Source of the DNA: Ornithinibacillus bavariensis
GTDB lineage: Bacteria > Bacillota > Bacilli > Bacillales > Amphibacillaceae
Reading direction: 5' to 3'
Length of the DNA: 64,000 bases
NCBI RefSeq assembly: GCF_050433565.1
Contig: NZ_JBNPWZ010000007.1
Span: 1-64,000 of the forward strand
This document shows, piece after piece, positions 1 to 8,481 of the stretch (the stretch's first letter is position 1; every line of letters begins with the position of its first letter). The notes beneath the pieces are model-generated. The model did not search any database and was not told the origin of the DNA. It saw only the letters and a list, made by a program, of their open reading frames with translations. Both the position numbers and the translations under genes were made by a program.

Positions 1-103
1 AGGTGTCCTTTTTGTGTGCATAAAAAGAGTGGTATTCACCTGTTTAGGTAAGTACCACTCTTTTTTTATTTACTGGGGTTTTGTCCCAGCCTCTTTTAGT
101 TGC
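1..103 (-). mobile_element. Edge of an IS1182-like insertion element
   Basis: The first 103 bases, read on the minus strand, match bases 55311-55420 closely. Shared parts are a GGCTGGGACA-like end, a CCCAGTAAATAAA stretch, an imperfect hairpin around GAGTGGTA...TACCACTC (about 22-68), and a tail ending GGACACCT. The GGCTGGGACA end is typical of IS1182-family elements (known of the family; the family assignment here is inference). The transposase would lie off the left edge, reading leftward. The hairpin with its T-run at 62-67 may also terminate transcription. Confidence 0.5.
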
Positions 104-183
104 ATGAAAACATAGGTTTTTCACACATTTATTACATGCTGTTCATATAGTTACCATATATAATAGCCAAGAGAGGTGAAAAA

Positions 184-855
184 ATGTACTATTCATCTAG
201 TCCAGCAAATCCATTCTTTCCAGCTCGGCAACGTGAACATAAAGTAAAGCTGTTCGGAGAGGGTTATGTTCTTGCCACTCCTGACAAAGCAACAATTTTA
301 ATAGGTGTCGTAACGGAAAGCAAAAATTTACAGGAAGCTCAGCAAACAAATGCCACAAAGACCAATACGGTCATAAATGCTTTACTAGAAAATGGAGTTC
401 CACGCCAAAACATCCAAACCTCTGATTATCAAATTGAAATAGATTACGACTTCCAAAACGGTGTACAGGTTTTTCGTGGATACCGGATAACTAATTTACT
501 TCAAATTACTATTGATAGCATCGAAAATGTGGGGAAGCTAGTGGACATTGCAGTAGAAAATGGTGCTAACACGGTCCGGAATATCCAAATGTCCGTCTCT
601 AATCATGAGGAACTTTATAACCTAGCACTTGCAAATGCAATTAAAAACTCCCAGGAAAAAGCAGCAATTGTTGGTGAAACACTTGGTGTCACTATTAATC
701 AAACACCTTTTAAAGTAAAGGAAATAACTGCTAGACGCCCTGAAATTCCACGACCAATGGTGCTAGGACTTTCCACGGAAAGCGCGACTACTCCTATTGA
801 AGCAGGACAATTTAAAATAACTGCTATGATCGAGGCTGATTATCAATTTTCATAA
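184..855 (+). CDS. SIMPL domain protein (DUF541)
   Basis: A 223-residue protein of the SIMPL/DUF541 family. The family core runs from about residue 22 (KVKLFGEGYVLATPDKATI) to the C-terminus, with the typical 'sSdYqIeidYd' strand near residue 80 and the GYRITNLLQITI strand near 100. Most family members are exported; this one has no signal peptide or membrane segment, so it looks cytoplasmic. A clear site, AGAGAGGTG, precedes the ATG, and TATAAT at 159-164 is a possible -10. The gene stands alone, ending at a hairpin terminator. The biochemical role of the family is unsettled. Confidence 0.85.
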   Translation: MYYSSSPANPFFPARQREHKVKLFGEGYVLATPDKATILIGVVTESKNLQEAQQTNATKTNTVINALLENGVPRQNIQTSDYQIEIDYDFQNGVQVFRGYRITNLLQITIDSIENVGKLVDIAVENGANTVRNIQMSVSNHEELYNLALANAIKNSQEKAAIVGETLGVTINQTPFKVKEITARRPEIPRPMVLGLSTESATTPIEAGQFKITAMIEADYQFS

Positions 856-860
856 CACAT

Positions 861-906
861 AAAGAGGACTGTTCCTTAAAGCTTAGGTGGAATAATCCTC
901 TTTCTA
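861..906. terminator. Bidirectional terminator hairpin
   Basis: AAAGAGGA at 861-868 pairs with TCCTCTTT at 896-903, with a possible inner GTTCC/GGAAT pairing. It lies between two convergent genes and can serve both. Confidence 0.6.
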
Positions 907-913
907 TTCGTTC

Positions 914-1681
914 TTAATCCTGCATATGGTGCTCTAGAAAGAATTTATCCTTATTGTCTTCAAATGGGAAAATCTTTAATTCCTTTGCTTCACTTGCATA
1001 TTTTTCGAAGATTTCACTTAATATATCATTTGGCTTTCTGCCTTCTGTATCTATGCCTAATTTTTCAGCAGAGTCATATATCTTTGCCTCGTGAATTTCC
1101 ATGACAATCTCATGATGTTTCTTACCCTCTGTCTCTACACCATATTCTTTTGCTTCTTTTATCAGGATAGACCGGTTAATCTCCTTTAAAAGAGAACTTC
1201 TATTTTTACCTTCCGTTTTGATTCCTAATTCATTTGCTTTATTTTTAAGCTTGGCATCGATTACTTCCTCAGCTAAGGCGTCCATTTCCTTACCGTTTGA
1301 ATCGATTCCCAGTTCTTCTGCTTCCTTTTTCACCTTAGCCTGATGAATCTCAGCAGAAAGTTCCTTTGGATTTTTTCCTTCTGTCTTAATACCCAACTCC
1401 TCTGCCTTTTTCAGCAGCTTTTTTTCCCTTACTTCCTTTGCTAGCTTAGCAAGATCCTTTCCTTCTGTATCAATTCCCAGCTCTTTTGCGTTGTACTTAA
1501 TCCATGCCTCATGCCTTTTATGTACACCCTTTTGTGGTTCCTGGCTTTGCTCTTGCTCCTCCTTCTCCTTTTTAATAAAGTCAAACCAACCTTCGTCCAT
1601 ATTTTTCTGGCCAAATACGGTGGAAATTGGCCAGGAGCTGGCAAAGATAAGTGTCACAACCAATAATAATTTTCCTTTCAT
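914..1681 (-). CDS. Secreted protein with six tandem 28-residue helical repeats
   Basis: A 255-residue protein. Residues 1-24 form a signal peptide (lysine, hydrophobic core LLLVVTLIFASSW, then VFGQ). A charged linker (about 30-58) leads into six consecutive 28-residue units from about residue 65 to 230, each fitting A-x-E-L-G-I-x-T-E-G-K-x(5)-L-x-x-E-I-x-x-A-K. A seventh degenerate copy (AKELKIFPFE) ends the protein. The helix/LGI-TEGK turn/helix pattern resembles SAP/HeH/Rho-N-like modules, which usually bind nucleic acid, but here it is exported. I know of no function. The start has a good ribosome site (GGAACGAG type) and the gene is monocistronic. The repeat units have diverged in sequence, so the array is not very recent. 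Confidence 0.8.
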   Translation of the reverse strand: MKGKLLLVVTLIFASSWPISTVFGQKNMDEGWFDFIKKEKEEQEQSQEPQKGVHKRHEAWIKYNAKELGIDTEGKDLAKLAKEVREKKLLKKAEELGIKTEGKNPKELSAEIHQAKVKKEAEELGIDSNGKEMDALAEEVIDAKLKNKANELGIKTEGKNRSSLLKEINRSILIKEAKEYGVETEGKKHHEIVMEIHEAKIYDSAEKLGIDTEGRKPNDILSEIFEKYASEAKELKIFPFEDNKDKFFLEHHMQD

Positions 1682-1916
1682 TACACTCGTTCCTTTCCTT
1701 ATTTAGTCCAGTAATGCTATCTGTTACTATTTCCTAAAATAAAAAAAGCATGAATACTATTTTTGATAATTTTCTACAAAAAATTATCTTCATATTCCCC
1801 CTAGTCGTACTGTCAATTCTTTGTTACTCTTAATGAGAGAAGAAATCGAGAACGTTTTCAAAACGTATCCCAAAACGAACAATCTAGATTTCTACCAGGG
1901 GATGGGGGTAATAATG

Positions 1917-2978
1917 ATGAAAAACTTAGTGATACTCGGTGGCGGATATGGGGGAATCAAAGTTGCCTTAGGTGTTCTTGATAAGGATTTACCGTCAGAT
2001 GTAACACTCACCATTGTCGATCGGAATCCGTACCAATCCTTAAAAACTGAGTTCTACACAATTGCTGCCGGTACAGTAGCTGATCGAGAAGTTCGAAATG
2101 ATTTTCCCAAGGATGATAGAATAAATTATGTGTATGGAGAAATTGTAAAAATTGATACAGATCACCAATTAATTTTATTCCAGGATCGCTCTGAGCCTTT
2201 AGCATATGACTACTTAGTTGTAGCATTAGGTTGCGAAGATAATTATCATGGGATCCCTGGGGCAGATGTGTACACAGAGAGTGTACAAACCTTTTCTAGA
2301 GCACGAAAGACTGGTCTTGAGGTAGGAAACCTAAAAGCAAATGGAAAGGTCACCATTGTTGGGGCTGGTCTCAGTGGTGTTGAAGTTGCCTCCGAGATAC
2401 GTGAGAGTAGAGAAGATCTAAATATTCGAATTTTAGACCGTGGGGGATCTGTATTAAGAGCATTTAATCCAAGAATTCAAGGCTATGTTGCAGATTGGTT
2501 TAACAAGAATGATGTCGAGGTGCTTCATCACGCAAATGTAGAGTACGTTGAAAAAGACGGTGTTTGTAATAACGGTGTTTGTTATGTGAATGATGTCACG
2601 ATATGGACAGCAGGAGTTCGTCCTAATAAGGTCGTTCGAGAACTCCCTTTCCAGAAGGATAATCAAGAGAAGATTATTGTTAATGATTATTTCCAGGTTC
2701 CTGAACAAACCAATGTTTATATCATTGGAGATTGTGCGTCATCTATCTTTTCACCGAGTGCTCAGTTAGCTGGTATTCAAGGTGAACAGGTAGCGATAAT
2801 TCTAAATGCAATCCTTCGTAATCAAGAACCGAAACAGCCGAAGGAAATTCGCCTAAGGGGAACCCTTGGCTCCCTTGGGAAAAATGATGGCTTTGGTAAT
2901 ATGATGAATCAAGCATTAACAGGGATTGTACCAAGACTTGTAAAATCTGGCGTTTTATGGTTGAATAAGCGGCATTAG
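1917..2978 (+). CDS. yutJ: NADH dehydrogenase-like FAD/NAD oxidoreductase (YutJ-type)
   Basis: About 353 residues, a two-dinucleotide-fold flavoprotein related to type II NADH dehydrogenases. The FAD fold begins at once (MKNLVILGGGYGG), the NAD fold follows near residue 150 (VTIVGAGLSGVEVASEI), and a C-terminal FAD contact is seen in YIIGDCA near 265. The length fits B. subtilis YutJ (about 355). The reading frame is open from 1821, but GGGGG at 1904-1908 and the first ATG pair at 1914/1917 place the start here. Substrate and electron acceptor are unproven; type II enzymes reduce quinone at the membrane face. Confidence 0.8.
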   Translation: MKNLVILGGGYGGIKVALGVLDKDLPSDVTLTIVDRNPYQSLKTEFYTIAAGTVADREVRNDFPKDDRINYVYGEIVKIDTDHQLILFQDRSEPLAYDYLVVALGCEDNYHGIPGADVYTESVQTFSRARKTGLEVGNLKANGKVTIVGAGLSGVEVASEIRESREDLNIRILDRGGSVLRAFNPRIQGYVADWFNKNDVEVLHHANVEYVEKDGVCNNGVCYVNDVTIWTAGVRPNKVVRELPFQKDNQEKIIVNDYFQVPEQTNVYIIGDCASSIFSPSAQLAGIQGEQVAIILNAILRNQEPKQPKEIRLRGTLGSLGKNDGFGNMMNQALTGIVPRLVKSGVLWLNKRH

Positions 2979-3035
2979 GGACGGAAGACTTGTAGCAAGG
3001 ACTACAAGTCTTCTGCTCTTCTACTCGTCCCTTTT
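2978..3035. terminator. Strong hairpin terminator
   Basis: GAAGACTTGTAG at 2984-2995 pairs perfectly with CTACAAGTCTTC at 3002-3013. An outer GGGACG/CGTCCC pair (2978-2983 with 3026-3031) is followed by TTTT. It serves the converging genes on both sides. Confidence 0.8.
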
Positions 3036-3785
3036 CTTAACCCCATCTCTTTTATGATTCATGAACATAATCTCTAATGGTTTATCTGAGCCTGATAAGA
3101 ACTTATATAAAATAGATGAAGTCAATCGATAGCTTTCCTCAATTTTCTCAGCAACAAAGCTTGTTCTCTCATAAAGAATGGATCTTAAATTGCTAAGCTG
3201 ACGGTACGACTTTTCCATCATGGCCTCCTGTTTTTCTAAATTATCAATGACCGTATCCTGCTTTTCATTTTGTTCTGTTATTTTGGTTGACATAGAATCA
3301 TAAAGTTCCACCAGTTCATCCATCTTACCTACTAATTGTTCATTTAAATTTTCATATGCAGCAAGCTGGCCCACGATATCACGATTAGATTGATGGATTC
3401 GCGAAATTTCCTCCTTCATATCCTCTTTGACAATGGAATCATGTTGTATTATTTTTTGAAGCTCCAAGTTATTCTTTTCTAACATACCTAACCACTCCCT
3501 TGCCTGAGTCATGAAGGAATCCTGTCTTTCACTTGATTGGCTTAGTTCCTGAATCTGTTTGTTTATGCTACCCCACCGCTTATCTTCAGAATACTGATGC
3601 TTTTGAAAGGTGATTTTAAAAGACTTTAATGCACGCTCCAATGACTCATGTAATTCCTTTTGATTCGTTAAAAGCTCCCTCATATAGTCGGAATGGAAAT
3701 AATCCTGATTTTGAGCTTCAATTGGCTTACTGTTCTGAAATAAATTAGGGTGAGAATTTCGATTGATATATACTCCCATAACCAA
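3021..3785 (-). CDS. Coiled-coil protein of unknown function
   Basis: About 254 residues with no signal peptide or membrane helix. Residues about 30-215 are almost wholly heptad-like and charged (for example the stretches around ELLTNQKELHESLERAL and EQNEKQDTVIDNLEKQEAMM), so a long alpha-helical coiled coil is expected. The N-terminus (MGVYINRNSHPNLF) and a short C-terminal segment (about 225-254) are non-coiled. I do not recognise the family. The frame opens with TTG at 3785; an ATG two codons later is equally possible behind AGGAG. It stands alone. The layout suggests a scaffold or a spore/envelope-associated protein, but that is only a guess. Confidence 0.6.
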   Translation of the reverse strand: MVMGVYINRNSHPNLFQNSKPIEAQNQDYFHSDYMRELLTNQKELHESLERALKSFKITFQKHQYSEDKRWGSINKQIQELSQSSERQDSFMTQAREWLGMLEKNNLELQKIIQHDSIVKEDMKEEISRIHQSNRDIVGQLAAYENLNEQLVGKMDELVELYDSMSTKITEQNEKQDTVIDNLEKQEAMMEKSYRQLSNLRSILYERTSFVAEKIEESYRLTSSILYKFLSGSDKPLEIMFMNHKRDGVKKRDE

Positions 3786-4024
3786 TACATCTCCTATGAA
3801 TAAGTTCTAAATTTCTTTTAAAAATACATATACCATCATATGAAATAAACTTAGTATACGGGACAGTTATCTATAATCCTTACTTCACAATAGATGCACA
3901 TTCATTTCAAGTGGAGGGTTTGAATAGCCAACTATATCGTGTGATAGGTGGCTGAGTGATTCGATTTAATAAGGAGCAGAAAAATTTTAAGCCGATAGGA
4001 ATGATACCCACCGGCCTTCACCTT

Positions 4025-4168
4025 CTAATCCTTTTGATTTAAATACTCATCCAGCTTCTCACCGTGAACAGAGCTATTCTTAAACTGACTTTTTCGACCA
4101 TTCCTATGCTCACCATGTGTCTTATTTTCTTTAAACATATTATTAAATTCCTTACCTTTATTGACCAT
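4025..4168 (-). CDS. Small basic protein, 47 residues, hypothetical
   Basis: A 47-codon reading frame opens with ATG at 4168 behind GGAGGGAAG, one of the better ribosome sites in the region, and ends with TAG at 4025. The product begins MVNKGKEFNNMFKENKTHGE and is rich in Lys, Asn, Gly and His with no hydrophobic segment. Size and composition recall small spore-associated Bacillaceae proteins, but I cannot match it to a named Ssp family. A longer overlapping frame on the same strand (up to 4236) has no ribosome site and is likely spurious. Confidence 0.6.
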   Translation of the reverse strand: MVNKGKEFNNMFKENKTHGEHRNGRKSQFKNSSVHGEKLDEYLNQKD

Positions 4169-4375
4169 TTTCTTCCCTCCTTTAAAATCACCTTAGTTTT
4201 TGAGTAACCTAATAACTTATTCACATTTGCCACCATTAGAAACTATACTCCTTGCATTATTTATGTATAGTATCTCGCTTTACTTACGACAGCCCAAGAT
4301 TTAACTAATCAATGACCCATCCCATTTCTCGTTCATATGATATGTAGACGAATGAAACTTAAGGGAGAAGTGTAT

Positions 4376-5026
4376 ATGGTTAATGAATTATGGGGTGTTA
4401 ATTCTGCAGCAAGGGTTACACAAGACTTATATAACTGTGTGATTGAAAATCTTGGAAAACCACTATTTTGGGGACGCTTCTTAAATACGGTTCAAAATGT
4501 GTCAGATAGATTGACTGAGAGCGAAATACGTTTTCTTCGTCAGAATGGGGTTCGGATTATACCAATTTACAATGACTTCGCTTCCGCTTCTGGATACCGT
4601 AATGGAAGAGTGGCAGCTGCTAATGCTATTTTCCATGCACGCCGATTAGGCTATCCAGAAGGGAATATTATTTTTGTCAATACAGAGCGGTCATTTGAAA
4701 TTGACGAAGCGTGGATACGTGGTTGGGTAGATGCCATTCGTCCAAGTGGATTCCGTCCTGGGATTTATGGCGATCCAAGCTCTGTCACATTTAATGAGGC
4801 TTACTGTACTGCGGCATCCAACAATGAAGCTGTTAGTAGACAGCTCATTTTATGGAGTCATGAACCGAAACATGGAACGACAAAAAAGAAGGATGCACCA
4901 GCATATAAACCGATAGTTCCGCCATGTATTGCCAATGTTTGGGCATGGCAGTATGGAGAAAATGCACAAGAATGTGCTGTTGATACAAATCTAATTGAAC
5001 CGAAGTTGTATGAGGCCATTTGGTAA
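4376..5026 (+). CDS. DUF1906 glycoside-hydrolase-like TIM-barrel protein
   Basis: 216 residues of the DUF1906 (Rv2525c-like, glycoside-hydrolase-like) family. Hallmarks are GVNSAARVT at the start, KPLFWGRFL near residue 35, RIIPIYNDF near 73, the YPEGNIIFVNTE strand near 105, GIYGDPSSV near 135, and a C-terminal WAWQYGENAQECAVDTNL. Family members are thought to act on or bind cell-wall glycans, but activity is mostly unproven. There is no signal peptide. The frame extends upstream to 4337, but AAGGGAGAAG at 4361-4370 fits the ATG at 4376. It is followed directly by a terminator, so is monocistronic. Confidence 0.8.
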   Translation: MVNELWGVNSAARVTQDLYNCVIENLGKPLFWGRFLNTVQNVSDRLTESEIRFLRQNGVRIIPIYNDFASASGYRNGRVAAANAIFHARRLGYPEGNIIFVNTERSFEIDEAWIRGWVDAIRPSGFRPGIYGDPSSVTFNEAYCTAASNNEAVSRQLILWSHEPKHGTTKKKDAPAYKPIVPPCIANVWAWQYGENAQECAVDTNLIEPKLYEAIW

Positions 5027-5034
5027 GATGTACA

Positions 5035-5068
5035 AAGGAAGCCTAACCATTTAACTAGGCTTCCTTCC
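5035..5068. terminator. Bidirectional hairpin terminator
   Basis: AAGGAAGCCTA at 5035-5045 pairs perfectly with TAGGCTTCCTT at 5056-5066 between two convergent genes. Confidence 0.75.
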
Positions 5069-5099
5069 ATCGGCTAATCGTACTCTCTATTCGCTCTAC

Positions 5100-6755
5100 C
5101 TAACCAAGCTCCTTCACTACGCTCTTTCCAGCAATACGCCCGGAAAATAGACAGCCACCTAAAAAGGTCCCCTCCAATGAACGATAACCATGCACTCCAC
5201 CGCCTCCAAAACCAGCTACCTCCCCAGCTGCGAATAAGCCAGGAATTGGATTCCCATGAGAATCCAGTACTCTTGAGGATAAATCGGTTTGTAAGCCCCC
5301 TAGTGTTTTTCTACTCAATATATTTAGACGGACTGCAATTAAAGGTCCTTTTTTCGAGTCGAGGATCTTATGTGGAGTTGCTACACGAATCAGCTTATCC
5401 CCACGATACTTGCGGGCACCCCGTAGTGCTGTAACCTGTAAATCTTTTGTAAAAGGATTATCCATTTCTCGGTCTCGAGCAACAATTTGCCTCTCCACTT
5501 CCACTACATCCAATAAGCTTTCGCCTGTTAACTCATTCATTCTATTGACTAAATCATGTAGATTATCCGCTACAATAAAATCCTCACCCTTGTCCATAAA
5601 TGCTTTGACCGGAGCAGGTGGTCCGGGCAATATTCTATTTAGCAGCTTACGAATATTTTTTTCCGTTAAATCCGGATTTTGTTCCGAGCCAGATAGAGCA
5701 AATTCCTTTTCAATTATTTTTTCTGTTAAAATAAACCAGGAATAATTATAGCCTGTTTTCATGATTGCCTCGAGTGTACCCAACGTATCAAATCCAGGGA
5801 AATTTGGTGCAGGAAATCTTCTTCCCCTTGCATCTAGCCAGATAGAAGATGGTCCTGGCAAAATACGAATCCCGTGTTCTGGCCAGATGGAATTCCAGTT
5901 CTTAATCCCCTCTGTGTAATGCCACATCCGGTCTCGATTTACAATCCTGCCTCCTGCCCCCTCGGTAATCTCTAGCATTCTCCCATCTACATGGGCAGGT
6001 ACGCCAGATATCATATGGTTAGGTGGACTACCTAACCGCTTCGGCCAGTTCTTACGAATAAGCTCAAAGTTCGCTCCAATACCACCACTCGCTACAACGA
6101 CTGCCTCTGCATAATATTCGAAATCACCTTCCACCTCACGTGAGCTCTCCTCTCCACGCTTTACATCGCTTGGAACAAGAACTGCACCACGAACACCAAC
6201 CACTCGATCATTATCTTGAATGAAATGGTCAACACGGTGTCTTGGAAGATAATTTACAATACCAGTTTTTATATAGTCTCTAAGTTTATTCTCAAATGGA
6301 GTGACCACACCTGGACCTGTTCCCCACACGATATGGAATCGGGGCACAGAGTTTCCATGACCATCTGCTATATATCCTCCACGTTCTGCCCATCCTACAA
6401 CTGGGAAGAATCGAATACCTAAGCTATGTAACCAAGCTCTTTTTTCACCAGCGGCAAAATTCACATATGCCTCCGCCCATTTTCTCCCCCAATAGTCCTC
6501 ATCTTCTTCACGATCAAAGCCTGCCGTCCCTAGCCAGTCCTGCCACGCTAATTCCTTAGAGTCCTTTATCCCCATTCTCCGTTGTTCAGGGGAATCAACC
6601 AGAAATAGTCCTCCAAACGACCACCATGCTTGCCCCCCAAGCGAGCTTTCTGGTTCCTGGTCTACCAACAATACTCTTTTACCTGCATCAGCGATTTCGA
6701 CGGTGGCAACCAAACCCGCAAGCCCTGCACCAACAACAATTGCATCATACTTCAT
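5100..6755 (-). CDS. FAD-binding dehydrogenase of the fumarate reductase/KstD flavoprotein family
   Basis: About 551 residues. An N-terminal Rossmann FAD motif (IVVGAGLAGLVATVEIADAG) is followed by the FAD-contacting LLVDQEPESSLGGQAWWSFG. The C-terminus has the second FAD segment GLFAAGEVAGFGGGGVHG, and the middle carries the substrate-capping domain. Relatives are annotated as FAD-binding dehydrogenases similar to fumarate reductase or 3-ketosteroid dehydrogenase; the true substrate is unknown. The frame can start at GTG 6776, but GGGGG nine bases before the ATG at 6755 favours the latter. Monocistronic, ending at the shared terminator at 5035-5068. Confidence 0.8.
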   Translation of the reverse strand: MKYDAIVVGAGLAGLVATVEIADAGKRVLLVDQEPESSLGGQAWWSFGGLFLVDSPEQRRMGIKDSKELAWQDWLGTAGFDREEDEDYWGRKWAEAYVNFAAGEKRAWLHSLGIRFFPVVGWAERGGYIADGHGNSVPRFHIVWGTGPGVVTPFENKLRDYIKTGIVNYLPRHRVDHFIQDNDRVVGVRGAVLVPSDVKRGEESSREVEGDFEYYAEAVVVASGGIGANFELIRKNWPKRLGSPPNHMISGVPAHVDGRMLEITEGAGGRIVNRDRMWHYTEGIKNWNSIWPEHGIRILPGPSSIWLDARGRRFPAPNFPGFDTLGTLEAIMKTGYNYSWFILTEKIIEKEFALSGSEQNPDLTEKNIRKLLNRILPGPPAPVKAFMDKGEDFIVADNLHDLVNRMNELTGESLLDVVEVERQIVARDREMDNPFTKDLQVTALRGARKYRGDKLIRVATPHKILDSKKGPLIAVRLNILSRKTLGGLQTDLSSRVLDSHGNPIPGLFAAGEVAGFGGGGVHGYRSLEGTFLGGCLFSGRIAGKSVVKELG

Positions 6756-6940
6756 CTTGTTTTGCCCCCAATTCACCTATCTCGTTATAATGCCTATCTA
6801 TCATCAGTATAGTATTTCATTCAATAACGAACAATGATATTATTGAAAATTTTTAATATAAAATAAATACCGAATTACTTCTTTATTTTTTTATTTCCAA
6901 AGGAATATCTATGGTAAACTTACGATAAATAATTCTTGTA

Positions 6941-6967
6941 TGAAACATCAAAGCAAATTATCACGTC
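6941..6967 (+). promoter_or_regulatory. ECF-type autoregulatory promoter
   Basis: TGAAAC at 6941-6946 and CGTC at 6964-6967 are separated by 17 bases. This is the classical extracytoplasmic-function promoter form in Bacillus (SigM/SigV/SigX/SigW type). It lies 35 bases before the sigma-factor start, which implies autoregulation. Confidence 0.75.
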
Positions 6968-7001
6968 TTATATACGAGATAGAAAGTTAGGAGGAAAAAG
7001 A

Positions 7002-7595
7002 GTGGGCCACTCGAAAGCTTTCCGTCCGACGTACAGTAAGGTAGACCTGGAGATATTACAAGCTAGTCCAAGCCAGGCAATTGAGACTATCATGAATACG
7101 TATGGAGATGACATTAAACGACTAGTATTTGCGTACGTCAAAAACGCTGCTGACACAGACGATGTGACACAAGAGGTTTTTGTAACAATTTATCAAAAAT
7201 TGAGTACTTTTCAAGGTAATTCAACACTAAAAAGCTGGATATACGCGATAGCAATTAATAAATGTAAAGATTACTTACGGAGCTGGCATTCCCGTAATCA
7301 ACGGTTACGAGAGCGACTGATACAATCCTCGCATACCTCAAAGGAGGAGACCACTACTCCTGAAGAGAAAGCCTTGGAAAAAGATTATGCAAGCGAATTA
7401 TTTCGTAAGGTTATGGAATTGCCCATTAAGTATCGAGAGGTTATTATACTGTATTATTTTAAAGAGTTTTCCACAAAGGAAATTAGCCAGGTATTAAATA
7501 TGAATGAAGCAACAGTTCGTACTAGGCTAAATCGGGGACGAGAGAAACTGAAGGAATGCTTTGCTCCTGAAAGAGGTGGTGAAAGCCATGGATAA
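7002..7595 (+). CDS. ECF RNA polymerase sigma factor
   Basis: 197 residues. Region 2 runs about residues 20-95 (YGDDIKRLVFAYVKNAADTD, then DVTQEVFVTIYQKL and STLKSWIYAIAINKCKDYLR). Region 4 is near 135-190 (LPIKYREVIILYYF, then FSTKEISQVLNMNEATVRTR). The GTG start is set by AGGAGG at 6989-6994; an in-frame TTG at 6936 lies upstream of the ECF promoter and cannot be in the transcript. It overlaps the next gene by 8 bases, so the two are translationally coupled, and the partner is its likely anti-sigma. The signal sensed is unknown; Bacillus ECF sigmas mostly answer envelope stress. Confidence 0.9.
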   Translation: MGHSKAFRPTYSKVDLEILQASPSQAIETIMNTYGDDIKRLVFAYVKNAADTDDVTQEVFVTIYQKLSTFQGNSTLKSWIYAIAINKCKDYLRSWHSRNQRLRERLIQSSHTSKEETTTPEEKALEKDYASELFRKVMELPIKYREVIILYYFKEFSTKEISQVLNMNEATVRTRLNRGREKLKECFAPERGGESHG

Positions 7596-8382
7596 GCAAT
7601 TAAAGGATTTAAAATTACAGTTTGAGCAAATACCTACAGCTTTTACAGAAAAGGATAAAGAGGCTATACGTAGTAAAATTGATAAAATCCAACAGAAACC
7701 ACGGAGAAGAGAAATTCAGCTATTTCCAAAGCTATTAACAGGTTTAGTCGTCACGTTTGCTATTATTATTTTTATCTTGACAATTGATCAACAAGGTCTT
7801 TTGAGGAGTGGAAGTAGCCAATTGTCTGATAGCGCTCTCGAAAAATCATCTGATAATAAAGCAGATATGGCACAAACAGAGGCACTGGAAAGTAAAGAGG
7901 AAAATTCCATTCACGATAGTTCTACTGAGAATAAATCGTTTGGTAATGATGATAGTGTAAGAGATACGTATCATGAGTCCATTGCATTATCTGAGGAATT
8001 AACGAATATTTACCAGGAGTACAAGACAACCTTAGATGACTCCTTATTAGTGGACTTGACCCCGTTTGATGTTTTTAAGCTACACAATTATGCTAATCTA
8101 CATGATGACTTAGATGTGGTATACGCCTTATATATGAAGGGTAACAATCACTACGTTCCAGACAGGGATACCTTTATGGAAGAAGCGAAAAATGATATCA
8201 CGGCCAAACAGCAGGTAGAAGAAAACTATAATAAAATGCTTGAGATTAATTCCTATACGGTAGTTTATCTAAACGAGAATGAGGCTCTTGTCGAATACCA
8301 ACTAGATGATTTGATTGGGTTTAGGCTCTACAAGGACACAGAACTTAACGTATGGAAGGTGTCCTATATGCCAATACAATAA
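7588..8382 (+). CDS. Single-pass membrane protein, probable anti-sigma factor
   Basis: 264 residues starting at the ATG overlapping the sigma gene. Residues 1-42 are cytoplasmic and helical, one membrane helix follows at about 45-65 (KLLTGLVVTFAIIIFILTI), then an acidic serine/glutamate-rich linker and a C-terminal domain (about 135-264) outside the cell. The classic HxxxCxxC zinc anti-sigma motif is absent and I do not see the DUF3298 sensor of RsiV, so this is a divergent anti-sigma type. The role is inferred from coupling to the sigma gene and from topology. The folded C-terminal part is the likely signal-receiving domain. Confidence 0.7.
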   Translation: MDKQLKDLKLQFEQIPTAFTEKDKEAIRSKIDKIQQKPRRREIQLFPKLLTGLVVTFAIIIFILTIDQQGLLRSGSSQLSDSALEKSSDNKADMAQTEALESKEENSIHDSSTENKSFGNDDSVRDTYHESIALSEELTNIYQEYKTTLDDSLLVDLTPFDVFKLHNYANLHDDLDVVYALYMKGNNHYVPDRDTFMEEAKNDITAKQQVEENYNKMLEINSYTVVYLNENEALVEYQLDDLIGFRLYKDTELNVWKVSYMPIQ

Positions 8383-8437
8383 TGCTAGAAGCTACTGGCC
8401 ATTGTCTTCTAACATGCTAGATTAATCCACTTTAATT

Positions 8438-8481
8438 AAAGAATCCGTAACCCTCATGAATCGAGGATTACGGATTTCTTT
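8438..8481. terminator. Bidirectional terminator
   Basis: AAAGAATCCGTAACCCTC at 8438-8455 pairs with GAGGATTACGGATTTCTTT at 8463-8481. T-runs suit termination of both the anti-sigma gene and the convergent CDSH-type gene. Confidence 0.8.

Noticed and set aside
1..183. Terminator of an upstream gene only
   Set aside because: The hairpin belongs to a longer sequence that recurs at 55311-55420, so it is part of a mobile element.
4039..4236. 65-residue minus-strand frame
   Set aside because: No ribosome site; it overlaps the 47-codon frame that has a strong one.
6936..7001. Longer N-terminus of the ECF sigma from TTG 6936
   Set aside because: It begins upstream of the ECF promoter; GTG 7002 has AGGAGG at the right distance.
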